From NCBI GenBank assembly GCA_933207985.1, contig OW240912.1:75436480-75500479 (forward strand): DNA of 64,000 nucleotides. The letters run 5' to 3'. The translations under genes and the position numbers were made by a program. The notes beneath the pieces are model-generated. The model was not told the origin of the DNA and searched no databases. It saw only the letters and a list, made by a program, of their open reading frames with translations. Of this stretch, positions 31,558 through 44,459 are shown piece by piece (position 1 is the stretch's first letter; each line of letters begins with the position of its first letter). This stretch comes from Pelobates cultripes. Taxonomy: Eukaryota; Chordata; Amphibia; Anura; Pelobatidae.

Positions 31558-34216
31558 GTACATTAAGCCTAAATAAATATTACTCCAGATAGAATGATTT
31601 TATCATAGATAAAACAAATGTGTATAATCCAGCCATTTTCAAGAGCATGCATCAGATACCACAGAGAATATAGAAAAATGAGGTTGTGTACTCAAAGGAG
31701 GAGTTTGTAGGATTCTTAGGAAAAAAAAGGAAAACGGATTGTTGTTGTTCAAGGTGAGTGAGTAGTGAAACTAGACAAGGTGTTTATAAAAGTGTAAAGA
31801 GAATGAACTATAACTACAAAATCTGGAAATGGCCTTCTGTACGAAGGCAATTAAATAAAAAGATTTTAAAAGGAGTTCAAATTCACCACTTATAGTATGG
31901 GACAAGGGTAAATCAAAGAAAATGTTTTATACTGTATGGGAATTTATTATTTTTTTGAAATGATTGTCTACTGACTAACAGACAACCCAAGAGAGGTCCA
32001 TATAGTTCTCGATTTAATAAGCTTTCCAAAAGCTCCAAATTATTTAACTACAGAGCTCCCAATTAAAGTCTATGGGAATTATTGTAGTTAAATTATTTGG
32101 AAAGTTTTCTAACAGCATTAAATCATTTGGAAAGCTTATTAAATTGAGGCCTTTATTTGGAAATGGATTAGGCACCGTTTCGGCTCTTTAAGAGGGCCTT
32201 TCTCAATCCAGGTTTGATGGTTTGTGAAATGCTCTGTCGAAGATCTAAAACTTTGCCTGCTCTTTTTCCAAATAAAGTCTACTTTGGATAACCCTTGAGT
32301 GACCAAGTAAACCCCTTTACTGCACAAGTGAACAATGTGCAACAATTTCTTCAGTCCATTGTGTTCAGTCCATTGTGTTCAGTCCACTGTGCAGTGTGCG
32401 AGTGTGGGGACAGTTTATAGATTGCTGAGTGCTGCGTAGTGTGTCTTAAAGTCAAACACTATAGCATTAAAGTAGTAAGTCCACCAAGCAGCGACCCATT
32501 TTTCAACACAAACATCTTTTTTTGCTGAATGAATGTGTTTGTTTACTCAATACACATTAAATAAAAATAAATACATGTAATAATAAACACCATCATCAAT
32601 GTTGTGTCCTAATCCCATTAAGAAATTGAGGAAGGGTAGAGAAAGGGATCGAATTCCCCAATCCACCATCAGCTATAGTGCCATAGATTCTGGGGACGCA
32701 ACAGCTCTCACTGCCACAATGATAAAACACCTGAATCTTCAGCAGCCATAAGGCTAATGTATTCAACCAAAGCATCACTTTGAGTGCCTCCACGAAGAGT
32801 TATTTACAAAGTGCAAATTGTATGGCAAAGACGTGCGTAGGCGGATAGGCCACTTCACTTGTGTCAGTATGAATCAATACATGCAAAGATTCCACAGGTC
32901 CGTATTACTGAGGGAATAAACAAAATAAAGACAGTACTAGATCAGGCAAGAAATCCCCTAGTACTGTATTGGATTCTGCACAACACCTACCACCAGCAGT
33001 ATGTCGTCCACTTCTTCCACTCTTAGCCAGAGCAGAAGAGATATTGAGCATAGTAATACTAGACAACTGGGACAGGCAAACTCCCAGTCCTCATCATCCC
33101 AGGGACGTGTCTACGAACCCATTCTTGAACATTTTGTTGGATTTAAATCCAGGGCTAACAAAATCACGTGATTGGCCAGCTGATCACTGTAGGTGGAGCT
33201 TCTTTTTCCATGAAAGAAATTGATTCCTTTAAGCAGGCGATACAGACTCTTGCTCCACAATAGGTTATTCCCTCATGATTCCCATCACTATGCTGTTCAT
33301 GTGCAGTAGCATTGAAGGAGCAACTGGCTATGACTGTATGTCAATCAGTGTACTTCATCAAAGAGTGCTCCTAGCAGCCAGCATGCCTTCCCTTTTTATG
33401 ATGGCACACTGATGGCAGTGGTGTGGTGGTGGTAGTAATGGAGGAGGTCCAACCTTATCAGCTAGTAAGGCTGAGAGTGAATCTGAAGGGCAGCAGAGTT
33501 AGCATTCTCTCCTGCTACATGTTGATGTGGTGGATGACAAGCACACAAGTAGTCAGTCAGACAAACGGTAGCAAATTGGTTGGAAAAGAAGACACCAATC
33601 TGCGTTTTGGGTTCCTGGTCACTGACAAAGCTAACATTGTCATAGATCTGCAAGATGGTTCCTTTGTTGGAATGAAGGGTGAAAATCCCAAAGACAACAC
33701 CAAGGGGCAAACCATACTTGATTGTTACAGAAGGATTGCTGGACATTTTCACCATAGTGTGAAAAGTTTCTTTCCCCACTATTTATGCTTTTTCAGTTCT
33801 AGTATCATGGAGCTTGAAGGGCACAGAGGTGTTGAGTTATTTTTAAAATTGTTTGTAATATAAATTTGGTTGATATGGAGTGGATTTTGTCTTGAGAAAG
33901 GACAGAGTCAAGTGGAATCATTGACACACCTGCGTTATAATAGGTGGGTTAATAAACACACTAATACTTTTTTTGCAAGCAAAGGTCTGTGAGTGCCAAT
34001 GTTTCTGCAATTTAAAGCTTATTTCCAGTTGTCGAACACAGTGTCCTTTTTTTCACAACAGTAGTGGAAAGGGCCTATATATGTTCACTCTCTTGTGACA
34101 ACAAAATGTTGGATCTTAATTTTGTAAATAAAAATTTTAATCAGGGAACTGGAAATGTGTCCATTACTCTCCAATGTAGCTCACTTTTTCACTCCAATAT
34201 CACCCTTTCTTTACAG
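31558..34216. other. Last TRPV intron
   Basis: Mostly unremarkable AT-rich sequence. A 146-codon open stretch at 33423-33863 and an upstream one at 32969-33223 sit in a region that reads like a decayed processed copy ('STSSTLSQSRRDIEHSNTRQ'), but I cannot identify a source gene and stops interrupt it. Confidence 0.4.
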
Positions 34217-34338
34217 GATGGAAACGTTGGGATTCCAAACATAAAAAAAAGGCAAGAGAAGAAGAAAAAGCACCTTTTAATTCTTATTCCACAAGCCCTA
34301 CTACGCATGTTGAGGAGGATTATGAGCCATCATCATGA
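34217..34338 (+). CDS. trpv (trpv1/trpv2-like): TRPV exon l: last coding exon
   Basis: The acceptor is 'tctttacag'. It completes a Gly codon and encodes 'WKRWDSKHKKKAREEEKAPF', then NSYSTSPTTHVEEDYEPSS and TGA at 34336-34338. This short basic-then-acidic tail is less conserved than the rest, so the exon call rests on the splice site, phase and stop position. A possible poly(A) signal, AATAAA, lies at 34508-34513. Confidence 0.78.
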
Positions 34339-34644
34339 GTACATGGTTTAGTTCTGAATTTTCTTACATTCCAAACCATGGGTTTTTCCGTTTTGCAATG
34401 CAAATGATGGGTTCTTAATCTGATACAACTATTTACTAATAATAGAAATGAGGAACAATTAACTAACTGCAATGGAAGGTATATGTGAATAAGTTAATTC
34501 TTGTATAAATAAATGATTACACTAAAACAACAATATAGAATATGCAGTGGCAAGATTAGCCATCACTTATCTATGGTGGCCTTGCATAAATGAATAATGA
34601 CTGTAACATGCACATTTATTTTTTTTTTTTAAATTACCATGTCT

Positions 34645-35400
34645 TTAAAAGGAACACTATTGTCAAAAAGGTTTTCATATTGGGGGCGAGGCCTGGCTGT
34701 CATGGTGGAGAGATGCACTCGGATAGAGCTCCTCCAATATTCTCACAAAAACTGCTGTTTAATCTATCTCTCTGACTTGAAACAACAAAACTCCAAGAGG
34801 GGGTTAACTTCCTAACCTACCAGAAAAGCAAAACAGCGACTAGTGACTTACCGGGAGCTTGACCACCCCACCGTGACTGATGCGGCCTGGCGTGCACCGG
34901 GCAGGGGAGGCGGCCAATCCCCTTACATGGAAGTACTCTGAGGCAACTATCCTGCTAAAGCCCTGTTACTCCTCCTGGACTGGCAGGGGTGATCCCGGTC
35001 CACACCTGAGAGGCTACTGTGGCCCAACAAGACAGAGGTGTGAGGCCACCCAGGAGGGAGAACTCTGCTCCAACTTACCCAACATGGAGGGGACCACGTG
35101 TATCTCTAACCTCGGAGTAGCACAGCTTGACTTTGAGACCCGGTTCAATGCCTTATTTGATTACTTCTAGAGGTGAGCTTCTGGAGAGCAGAGCCAGTGA
35201 CTGTCACCTAAGCGTTGCCTCTCGTGGGTTTCCAGTCCAGCCATGGCAGAGTTTACTGCTGTGCCCTCCGAGAAGGAAAATGGCGCCAAGACAAAGGCGC
35301 ACGCAAACACGGCAAAGGTGCTCGGGCCGGCGGAACATCAGGGAAGCCAAACACATCTCACCACCTGGGCAGCTCATAGAGAGGTTCTATCCAACTTGAA
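34645..35400. other. T2 MITE end followed by an L1 5'-UTR-like segment
   Basis: A T2-like end ('ttaaaaggaacactatt') at 34645 is cut at about 34682 by 'gggggcgaggcctggctgtc', a GC-rich stretch with CpG and several short ATG frames to about 35400. The start sequence and composition suggest the 5' region of a LINE, but no ORF domain supports this. Confidence 0.35.
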
Positions 35401-35789
35401 GTGAAATTAGAAAAATATATACATAAAACTATTTTTTAGAAATAGAAAACAGAAAATTGGCACGTGCATATGTATTTACCCCCTTTGTTATGAAGCCCAT
35501 AAAAAGCTCTGGTGCAACCAATTACCTTCAGAAGTCACATAATTAGTGTGTGCAATCTAAGTGTCACATGATCTGTCATTACATATACACACCTTTTTTG
35601 AAAGGCCCTAGAGGCTGCAACACCTAAGCAAGAGGCACCACTAACCAAACACTGCAATGAAGACCAAGGAACTCTCCAAACAAGTAAGGGACAATGTTGT
35701 TGAGAAGTACAAGTCAGTGTTAGGTCATAAAAAAATATCCAAATCTTTGATGATCCTCAGGAGCACCATCAAATCTATCATAACCAAAT

Positions 35790-37655
35790 CATGGGCGTCC
35801 GCAGGAATTTTTCCAGGGGGGGGCATAATTGTAATGACATCCATGCTTGGTACCTTTTTGACAGTGTCATGAAAGGGAAGGGGCATAGCCATTATCACAT
35901 AAAGCCAAGGTGAATAGCGTTTTCACAACTATGGTGTCAGGAATATATGTTTGTATTCCTGACACTATAGTGTTCCTTTAAGCAAATTAAAGGACATTTC
36001 TGGTCACCATAACAACTTCACCTAAATGAAAATGCTATGATGCCAGGAAGCCCCTGGTTGCTCGCTTTCCTTTAAGGGGTTAAATCGCTCTCAAATGGTT
36101 TAACCCCAAAGGCTTCCTCCAGCTCCAGGTCGCTCAGTGATATTTGGCTTCTGAAACAGTGTCAGGAAGTGCAGATTGACATCAGGCATGGGTGCCGCTG
36201 ATTGGCTAGAGTGGTCAGTTGACGCTCTAAGCCAATCGCTAGTTCCCGGTTCATAAAATATTTTTACTTTTTAATGAATGGGGAGCTACTGATTGGCTTA
36301 GAGTGCCAGCTGACTGCTCTAGCCAATCAGCAACACCCCTACCCAATGGCACTCTGTGCTTCCTGACACTCAGTAAATAAAAGTGAACACATTAACACCA
36401 ATATTTTTTTACCTTTGGAGATGAGAAGGTCCAGCTTTTCCCTGCCAGGCACTTTACCTTTGTGCTCCTTCTGATTCTTTCTGCTCCTTTACCTTTGTGC
36501 TCCTTGCTGTCCCTTTGTGCTCCTTCCTGCTCCTTGCAGGCCCTTCCTGCTCATTCTCCTACTTTATGTTTGTGCTCCTTCTGCCCCTTCCAGCTCATTT
36601 CTGACCCTTTCTGCTCCTTCTACTTTACCTTTGTGCTGCTTTACCTTCCAGCTCCTTGCTGACCCTTCCTGTTCATTTCTATATATCTATAGGCTGCTGC
36701 CCCCCAAAATCTATAGGCTGCTGCCCCCCTCCCCAAATCTATGAGCTGCTGCGCCCCTCCCTAAATCTATGAGCTGCTGCCCCCCTCCCCAAATCTATGA
36801 GCTGCTGCGCCCCTCCCCAAATCTATGAGCTGCTGCGCCCCTCCCCAAATCTATGAGCTGCTGCCCCCTCCCCAAATCTATGGGCTGCTGCCCCAAATCT
36901 AAATGCTGCTACCCCAAATCTATGGGCTGCTGCCCCCTCTATGGGCTGCTGCCCCAAATCTAAAGGCTGCTGCCCCCAAATCTATAGGCTGCTGCCCCCT
37001 CCCCAAATCTATGGGCTGCTGCCCCCCCCCAAATCTATGGGCTGCTGCCCCCAAATCTAAAGGCTGCTGCTGCCCTCAAATCTATAGGCTGCTGCCCCCC
37101 TCAAATCTATGGGCTGCTGCCCCCAAATCTAAGGCTGCTGCCCCCCCCCAAATCTATGGGCTGCTGCCCCCCCTAAATCTATGGGCTGCTGCCCCAAATC
37201 TAAAGGCTGCTTCCCCAAATCTATAGGCTGCTGCTCCCCAAATCTATGAAAATCTATGGGCTGCTGCCCCAAACCTAAGGCTGCTGCTGCCCCTCAAATC
37301 CCCAAAAAAATCTATGGGCTGCCTTTAAATCTAAAGGCTGCTGCCCCCCCCAAATCTATGGGCTGCTGCCCCCAAATCTATCTGCTGCTGCCCCCTCTCA
37401 AACCCTCCCCCCATCCCTCACTTACCTGATCTGTAGGCTGTCTCTGGCTGCATGTGTTGCTCCCCTGCGGTTTCAATCAGCAGAGAGAAGCAGGGATAGA
37501 TGCAGCTTCCTATCCCTGTCTCTCTCCATACACAGCGCCACCTACTGGCCGGCGCCGGTATTGCAGTTCATTTTAAATCTCACACGAAAATAGCAGAACA
37601 AGCTGAAAAATCCAGGGGAAATGCCCCCCCTTGCCCCTCCCTGCGGACGCCCATG
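35790..37655. mobile_element. Non-autonomous hAT element with minisatellite cargo
   Basis: The 16-bp inverted ends 'catgggcgtccgcagg' are perfect and flanked by the exact 8-bp duplication AACCAAAT (35782-35789 and 37656-37663). The interior carries a T2-like MITE piece (about 35925-36000) and a run of 'gctccttctgctcctttacc' repeats (36440-36670), then a large minisatellite. No transposase was found. Confidence 0.9.
36685..37400. repeat. Minisatellite, ~18-24-bp unit 'aatctatgggctgctgcccc'
   Basis: More than 30 variable copies of 'aatctatgggctgctgcccc', with C-run length changes. An ORF reading it as WAAAPKS-like repeats is an artefact of the repeat. Confidence 0.95.
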
Positions 37656-38653
37656 AACCAAATGGAAAGAACATAGCACAACAGCAAACCTGCCAAGAGG
37701 CGGCCGCCCACCAAAACTCACGGACCGGGCAAGGAGGGCATTAATCAGAGAGACAGCAGAGAGACCTAAGGTAAACCTGGAGGAGCTTCAGAGTTCCCCA
37801 GTGGAGACTGGAGTATCTGTACATAGGACGACAATAAGTCGTACGCTCCATACGCTTTATGGCAGAGTGGCCAGAAGAAAGCCATTACTTTCATCAAAAA
37901 ACAAAATGACACATTTTGAGTTTGTGAAAAGGCATGTGGGAGACTCCCAAAATATATGGAGGAAGGTGCTCTGGTCTGATGAGACTAAAATTTAACTTTT
38001 CAGCCATCAAAGAAAACTCTATGTCTGGCGCAAACCCAACACATCACCCAAAGAACACCATCCCCATAGTGAAACATGGTGGTGGCAGCATCACGCTGTG
38101 GGGATGTTTTTCAGCAGCCGGGACTGGGAAACTGAGCAGAGTTGAGGAAAAGATGGATGGTGCTAAATACAGGGATATTCTTGAGCAAAACCTGTACCAC
38201 ACTGTGCGTGATTTGAGGCTAGGACGGAGGTTCACCTTCCAGCAGGACAATGACCCCAAACACTCAGCTAAAGCAACAATTGAGTGGTTTAAGGGGAAAC
38301 ATGTAAATGTGTTGGAATGGCCTAGTCAAAGCCCAGACCTTAATCCAATATAAAATCTGTGGTCAGACTTAAAGATTGCTGTTCACAAATGCAAACCATC
38401 CAACTTGAAGGAGCTGGAGCAGTTTTGCAAGGAGGAATGGGCAAAAATCCCAGTGGTAAGATGTACCAAGCTCATAGAGACTTATCCAAAGCGACTTGGA
38501 GCTGTGATTGCTGCAAAAGGTGACTCTACAAAGTATTGACTTTACGGGTGAATGGGTATGCACATTGACTTTTCCTGTTATTTTGTCCTATTTGTTGTTT
38601 GCTTCACAATAATAAAAAAAAAATTCTTCAAAGTTGTGGGCATGTTCTGTAAA

Positions 38654-39188
38654 TTAAAGGGACACTATAGTCACCTGAACAACTTTAGCTTAGTGAAGCA
38701 GTTTTGGTGTATAGAACTCACTGCTCAATCCTCTGCCATTTAGGAGTTAAATCCCTTTGTTTATGAACCCTAGTCACACCTCCCTGCATGTGACTTACAC
38801 AGCCTTCCATAAGCACTTCCTGTAAAGAGAGCCCTATTTAGGCTTTCTTTATCGCAAGTTCTGTTAAGATTTTCTTATCCCCTGCTATGTTAATAGCTTG
38901 CTAGACCCTGCAAGAGCCTCCTGTATGTGATTAAAGTTCAATTTAGAGATTGAGATACAATTATTTAATGTAAATTACATCTGTTTGAAAGTGAAACCAG
39001 TTTTTTTTTCATGCAGGCTCTGTCAATCATAGCCAGGGGAGGTGTGGCTAGGGCTGCAGAAACAGAAACAAAGTGATTTAACTCCTAATTGGCAGAGAAT
39101 TGAGCAGTGAAATTGCAGGGGAATGATCTATACACTAAAACTGCTTTATTTAGCTAAAGTAATTTAGGTGACTATAGTGTTCCTTTAA
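38654..39188. mobile_element. T2/Kolobok-type MITE
   Basis: The ends 'ttaaagggacactatagtc' and 'gactatagtgttcctttaa' are inverted with TTAA at both edges. The inner arms 'cctgaacaactttagct' and 'agctaaagtaatttagg' are also complementary. It lies inside the 3' part of a Tc1 element. Confidence 0.8.
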
Positions 39189-39731
39189 ATGATGCAAATC
39201 CTCAAACAATCCATGTTAATTCCATGTTATGTGGCAACAAAACACGAAAAATGCCAAGGGGGTGAATACTTTTGCAAGGCATTGTATTTATTCATTAAAC
39301 TTATTAAAAATTAACCTTCTTATATCTTTTTGGTTTAGGGCCTCTTAACAACTAAAATTCACACCAGGTTATATGACCACAAGAGAAGCTTAACTCTACA
39401 CCTGAATGTATTTGTTAACTTACTTCAAAGCGCCTTTGTTAACTTAGAATAGAATGATAGAAACTTTATGACATGCTCTCATTAACTGTGTTAAAATTTT
39501 ATTGAAATCGCAACATAGTCAATAGATACTACTTTGTCTTATGGCAAAACTTGAGATTGCCAAAACTTGTCAAACGTTGGATATTCCGCAGTAAAATGTT
39601 GTCAGTTTCCTAACCCCTTACTAGGGATGGCTGTGGGAATCAGGATGTTAATGAAAGATTGTAAGCCTTAGTCTGTGGAGGCTTGTGGGATAGTCCATAG
39701 ACATCAGTGTTGTGGACTAACACATGAACAA

Positions 39732-40041
39732 TAGTGATGTCGCGAACGGTTCGCCGTGGACTCATCATTGAGTAAACTTTGACCCTGTACCTCACAGTCA
39801 GCAGACGCATTCCAGCCAATCAGCAGCAGACCCTTCCTCCCAGACCCACCCACCTCCTGGACAGCTCACTTAGAATGCAGCTTCACAATGGATGCTGTCC
39901 AGGAGGTGGGAGGGTCTGGGAGGGAGGGTCTGCTGCTGATTGGCTGGAATGTGTCTGCTGACTGTGAGGTACAGGGTCAAAGTTTACTCAATGATGAGTC
40001 CACGGCGAACTATTCGTGGCGAACAGTTCGGGACATCACTA
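39732..40041. mobile_element. Palindromic hAT-type MITE, copy 1
   Basis: The ends 'tagtgatgtcgcgaac' and 'gttcgggacatcacta' are inverted. The 8-bp flanks ATGAACAA and ATGAACAC are one mismatch apart. Almost the whole element is one long hairpin: 'cctgtacctcacagtcagca' near 39785 pairs with 39955-39974. A second copy lies at 53670. Confidence 0.8.
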
Positions 40042-42017
40042 ATGAACACCACTGACGTGGCTCCAGGCTGATGAAGTACCATGAGCTGAAGACAGAAGAT
40101 GGCGGCACCACCACAGGGGAACAGCTAGGCCTCCATGCCACAAGCAGGGATGTCACCTTTTTCCATAATATGCAAAGACCCTCAAAGTAAAGAGCCTGTT
40201 TAATATAACACATTAATAATTCAGCAAATTACGGTCTTAGATGTTTATACTACATTGTTATAGACCTTTGGGTATAAATTAGTTAATTTGGTTATAAACG
40301 GATATTCATTCTATTTAAGCTGAACAATTTCACACACTTGTACTTATGATGTATATAAACATTTACAATTAGTTTAGTGAATACACGATTGATTGGTTGA
40401 TTGATTACAGCAAGGGTTGACTCTTTCGTTAACAATCCAGTTAGTTGAGAAAACAACTAACCATGGGTTACTGAACAAAACCAGCAGTGTGTACTGTGAG
40501 AAACAAACAATGAAAATTTTTTACTGATTAAAAACAAATGGTTTAATTCAGAGTAAATTTAATTTCAGAGTAAATATAATGATTACAGAGGTAAAATAGT
40601 ACTTAGGTGAGTAGTGAACAATGCACATTCAGTAATTCAAAGTTAGAGGATAGGGTAACAAAGATATTGGGGGTAGAGGGGATCACATACATAACCCACC
40701 ATAGGGTAAATAGAGAATAAATAAGATTTTATTGATAAGCATGAAGCTTTATTGGGGATAAGGCTTAACATTGACTGGTTAGTCAGTTCACTCTCTACTT
40801 ACACCTCTATCTCCCCCTCCATCTCTTCTCCTCTCGCTCTCGACTCCCGTCATGGTTCCACTGTCTAATTCTAGTGATTGCTCATATCCGCCCATGTAGC
40901 GGTTTTGATTTTATAGATGCAATCCAATTTTTTTTTTTCAATGTAAATGTTTCTGTGAAATGGCATTATTTGTATTTTTCTGAAAACACGCCCCTCATAG
41001 TTATCAGACAGACAGCCACTAGAGGCATTTACTCCTTACCAACTTTAATTTTTGAAGATCTTTACGTTCGGTATCACCATGTACTGCATTATGGCATCAA
41101 ATACCACTAATGCTTCTCAAAGAGAGGCATTTGATTCCATACTTCTCTATGAGAAATATCAGATTGGCTGTGGCGATAGCTGTGCATTTGCCCAAAATCA
41201 TCAATGCTTCTCCGGGTAGAGGAGACTGAAAACCCTCGGTCTCGGTATTGCTCAGCTACATTGCAGTATGGGGCAATGAAAAGCAGGAAGAAGGGTGCTT
41301 AGTGCATCACCATCCTGCCTGTAATCCATTGCAGAATGACCCCACCCCAATTAGTATGGTACTGGCCATGCATTAGGTGCCTAATGTGGCTTACCATGAA
41401 CTGCCAGTGAAATATCAGTGAGACAGGCAGTGAGGTACTAGGCCTTACACTATCTTAGGTATAAAAAATCTTATCATAAGCTAAAAGTCTAACATCTGAT
41501 TGTTTTCTTCAAGGAATTGATAACATTTTCCATGACTGATGTTTGAGAGATAAATGCTTGTTATCTTCTCAGAATTCCAAAAGAGATAAAACTAAAGATA
41601 TGATACTGTGATCATTATGTTATTGAATAAAAATAATTATTTTTTGACTCAAATACCACTGATTAGGTGACAGATTAAGCGATGTTTATCGATTGGTAAG
41701 TCATTACAATAAGCATAACTCTGAGATACTGTTGAATGATAGATATTGAAAGTTCTGTGAGCTTTACCGGAGTCAAAGGAATGGACTAAAAAGTTAAAAA
41801 CTATAGCAATATCAGTGTGTACAGGCTCCACATCCAATTCCATGCACCAACCTATTTAAAGGTTCCAGTCTTGTCTGTAATTAGACTAAAACTCAGTCCC
41901 ATGAGTCCCAAATCATACAAGTTGACTCCAAAAATCTTCTGACTTAAAAGAATAGATAACAGCCAAGCTACGAGAATCACTTGATTTTGTCACTGTGTGT
42001 AGATTCCATTGAGGATC
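40042..42017. other. Intergenic, no gene seen
   Basis: AT-rich sequence without exon-like segments. A stretch near 41000-41170 resembles T2 MITE interiors ('gacagacagccactagaggc'). Confidence 0.4.
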
Positions 42018-42025
42018 TAATAATA

Positions 42026-42638
42026 CAGGGGTTCTCAAACTACGGCCCAAGCACTCAGGGCCACCCGATGGGCTCTATATCTTCAGGGGCCCGGTCAGCG
42101 CTGCGGGCGCACAATAGCGCGACCGGGCCCCTTAAAAAAAAAAGAAAGGAAAAAAGAAAACGCAGCAGCAAGTACTGCTGGGAAGAAGTGACGGCCGGTG
42201 ATCACTTCCTCCCAGCTCCCTCCGCGCGGGAGGGAAGAGACAACGGCCGCGGCAGCCACGCCGACTCCCATCAGCCACAGCCACCCTCCTGCAAAAAAGG
42301 TAAGCAAAATTAGCTATGTATATGTATGTCAGTATGTATGTCAGTATGTATGTTATTATGTATGTATGTATGTCATTATGTATGTGTGTGTATGTATGCC
42401 AGTATGTATGTATGTATGTATGTATGTATCTCTATGTATGTGTATTTCAGTATGTGTGTGTGTATGTATGTCCGTATACACGTATGTATGTGTATGTCTG
42501 TGTCTGTCTATGTATGTATGTCCTTATGCGTGTGTGCAGTGTGCATAGGAATTCATTCATATTTTTTATATTCCGCCCCCCAAGAGTGTCTGAGGGACAG
42601 TGAACTGGCCCCCTGTTTAAAAAGTTTGAGGACCCCTG
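42026..42638. mobile_element. Non-autonomous hAT element with tetranucleotide array
   Basis: The perfect 16-bp inverted ends 'caggggttctcaaact' and 'agtttgaggacccctg' are flanked by the exact 8-bp duplication TAATAATA (42018-42025 and 42639-42646). The interior has a GC-rich part and a 'tatgtatgtatgtcagtatg' array at 42316-42540, the source of the Cys/Val/Tyr low-complexity ORFs. Confidence 0.93.
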
Positions 42639-43149
42639 TAATAATAGATCAAATCTCTATTGAATAAGTATAAGTCTATTTGACAGAATAGGCTCAGTAA
42701 CGTACTTAACCAAGTTAAAGTTTCTTTCAGTCTGAATAATTTGACACCTAATAGGAGAGAGAAGACTTGGCAGCCTATATTCGAATGAAACGTAATTTTA
42801 ATGTTTAAAATCAATTAGAAAGTATCAGACTTAATATACAGAGTTAAAATGTAGCTTTAATTTTATGGCAGGACAGGAGGCTTCATATTTGCTTTACCTT
42901 CTTTACTGAAACCTCCAGCAGCAAAGAAACAGTTAACAGAACTTTTCAAAACAACCAATCAGAACAAAGCAACAGTAGTATAAAACCCCTAAGCAGGCTC
43001 TTCCACTTCCTCTTTCTTTGCTGCTGCCTCCAGGTGAGCACTCACCAACTCAGAGTTGTCTCTGCTCTTGGTTGTTGTTTTATTCTACATGCTGCTTGTT
43101 TATTCAAACAGTCTATTTAATCAGTCTATTTGTTAAGTTTGTTTAAGCA

Positions 43150-43490
43150 GCTTAATTGCTAGTTTTATTTAGGCAGTCTATTGCTGTGTTTAGCTAGGCA
43201 GTCTATTGCTGGGTTTAGCTAGGCAGTCTATTGCTGTGTTTAGCTAGGCAGTCTATTGCTGTGTTTATCTAGGCAGTCTATTGCTGGGTTTAGCTAGGCA
43301 GTCTATTGCTGTGTTTAGCTAGGCAGTCTATTGCTGGGTTTATCTAGGCAGTCTATTGCTGTGTTTAGCTAGGCAGTCTATTGCTGGGTTTATCTAGGCA
43401 GTCTATTGCTGGGTTTAGCTAGGCAGTCTATTGCTGTGTTTAGCTAGGCAGTCTATTGCTGGGTTTATCTAGGCAGTTTATTCTGTGTTA
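43150..43490. repeat. 25-bp tandem array in the DIRS leader
   Basis: About 12-13 copies of 'gtctattgctgtgtttagct' plus 'aggca', with two alternating variants (gtgtttagct and gggtttatct). It lies just inside the left terminal repeat of the DIRS element. Confidence 0.95.
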
Positions 43491-44459
43491 TTTCCTATAA
43501 GACTTCATGCTATGTAGCTGCTGTATCACTTGTTAACATCTGTTGCTGTATTTAGGCTATTTATCTGACAGATTCTGTATACTGCTCATTGATTTATTGT
43601 TATTCTGGGTTACTTTATTCTGTTTTCTCACTCTGCTGTATGGGGAATGGGTGTCCCTGCTATGATGCTTTGGCTCTGCCTGTAATCTGTTCCCCTGCTG
43701 GGCTCTGTCGCCCATACCCTTCTCCCTTATTGCCCACCTGCTCCCCGTGGCCCCTGGCCGCTTACTGAGCAGCTTTTTTCTACCGTGGCACGATCACCAC
43801 GCGGTAGGCCGCGCTCTGTTTTTGCAGCCACAGCAGCCATTTTGTTGGAGCCGCGGCGGCCATTTTTCAGAGCCACATGGACTCTGTGCGTTGCAAACAG
43901 CCAGGTCTCACCCAAGAACTGGCCTGCTGGCCATGTGGCCACCCTCCCCTCTCCCTATATCAGGGGAGATAGCCCAGTTTTTCAGCTATCCCTCTACTTA
44001 CTGTGCCTGTCTCACATGCTGCATATGTAACAGATCCTGGATAGCAGGATCTGTCCCAGGCATGCTCACAACTGCAGCTTACTATGTCTGATGCAATGTG
44101 ACTAGGTTCTCTATCTTAGCAGTAGACTTGTCACACTTTTTTTTTTTACTATTACATGTGAATCTCAGATTTAAAGGGACATGTTACTGCTCAAATATAA
44201 ATCTTTGTTTAACAAGACTATGCCACATGTGTTATATGCTAATCAAGTCTTTCTCTAAGGTTCAGTCTTTTTCTCATAAAAATTTAATGGCCTGTTTTTC
44301 AGCACCTAGCATCCCTGCCTAGGATTTGCTGCCCTTCCTGCATAGGACTTACATTTTCCACTACACATACACTTCAAAAGTGTATCCTAATATAATACCT
44401 GAGTGGTCTGTGAGTCAGCTTCTCGCTTTATGGACCCTCCTACCCCTCAGGGGGGCTAC

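Larger units (their letters stand above)
6094..34515 (+). other. trpv (trpv1/trpv2-like): TRPV-family cation channel gene, 3' part (12 exons)
   Basis: Twelve exons join in frame with GT/AG borders and compatible phases, giving 610 codons plus TGA at 34336-34338; a possible poly(A) signal AATAAA lies at 34508-34513. The order is late ankyrin repeats, linker, S1-S6, pore, TRP box and cytosolic tail, as in TRPV1-TRPV4, which form tetrameric calcium-permeable channels. TRPV1-like traits include '[17 protein letters not shown]', 'NRHDM', 'PPFPLEG' and 'RRPS'. TRPV2-like traits are the GMGEL filter, LMSETV in S6, and F, I and Q at the positions equivalent to rat TRPV1 S512, T550 and E570. Introns are long and filled with transposons. 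Exons for roughly the first 230 residues are not in the window. I am sure of the family but not of the orthology. Confidence 0.93.
35657..38540 (+). pseudogene. Tc1-like transposase, split by a hAT element
   Basis: The N-terminal piece (35657-35789: 'MKTKELSKQVRDNVVEKYKS', with a helix-turn-helix region) is broken inside the sequence for IITK by the hAT element. It resumes at 37664. The catalytic region follows: 'WSDETKI' near 37975, '[14 protein letters not shown]' (38085-38130), '[11 protein letters not shown]' near 38240 with the second Asp, and '[11 protein letters not shown]' near 38320, where a stop follows at 38351. A frameshift sits near 37995. The product cannot be active. Confidence 0.85.
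35400..39290 (+). mobile_element. Tc1-like transposon interrupted by hAT and T2 elements
   Basis: Transposase coding pieces in one order lie on both sides of a hAT insertion. The right end 'gggtgaatacttttgcaagg' next to TA (39271-39290) is a Tc1-type terminus, and the left end resembles it only weakly near 35470 ('atgtatttaccccc'). A T2 MITE (38654-39188) splits the 3' part. Removing both insertions leaves about 1.5 kb. Confidence 0.82.

Noticed and set aside
33423..33863. 146-codon ORF in the last TRPV intron
   Set aside because: No recognisable domain, no splice sites, and stops in related upstream sequence. It may be part of a decayed processed copy, but the source is unknown.
36903..37226. 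107-codon ORF made of WAAAPKS-like repeats
   Set aside because: Direct reading of the minisatellite; unit length and frame vary, so there is no conserved protein.
42198..42667. ORFs over the TATG array
   Set aside because: Tetranucleotide repeat inside a hAT element; artefact.
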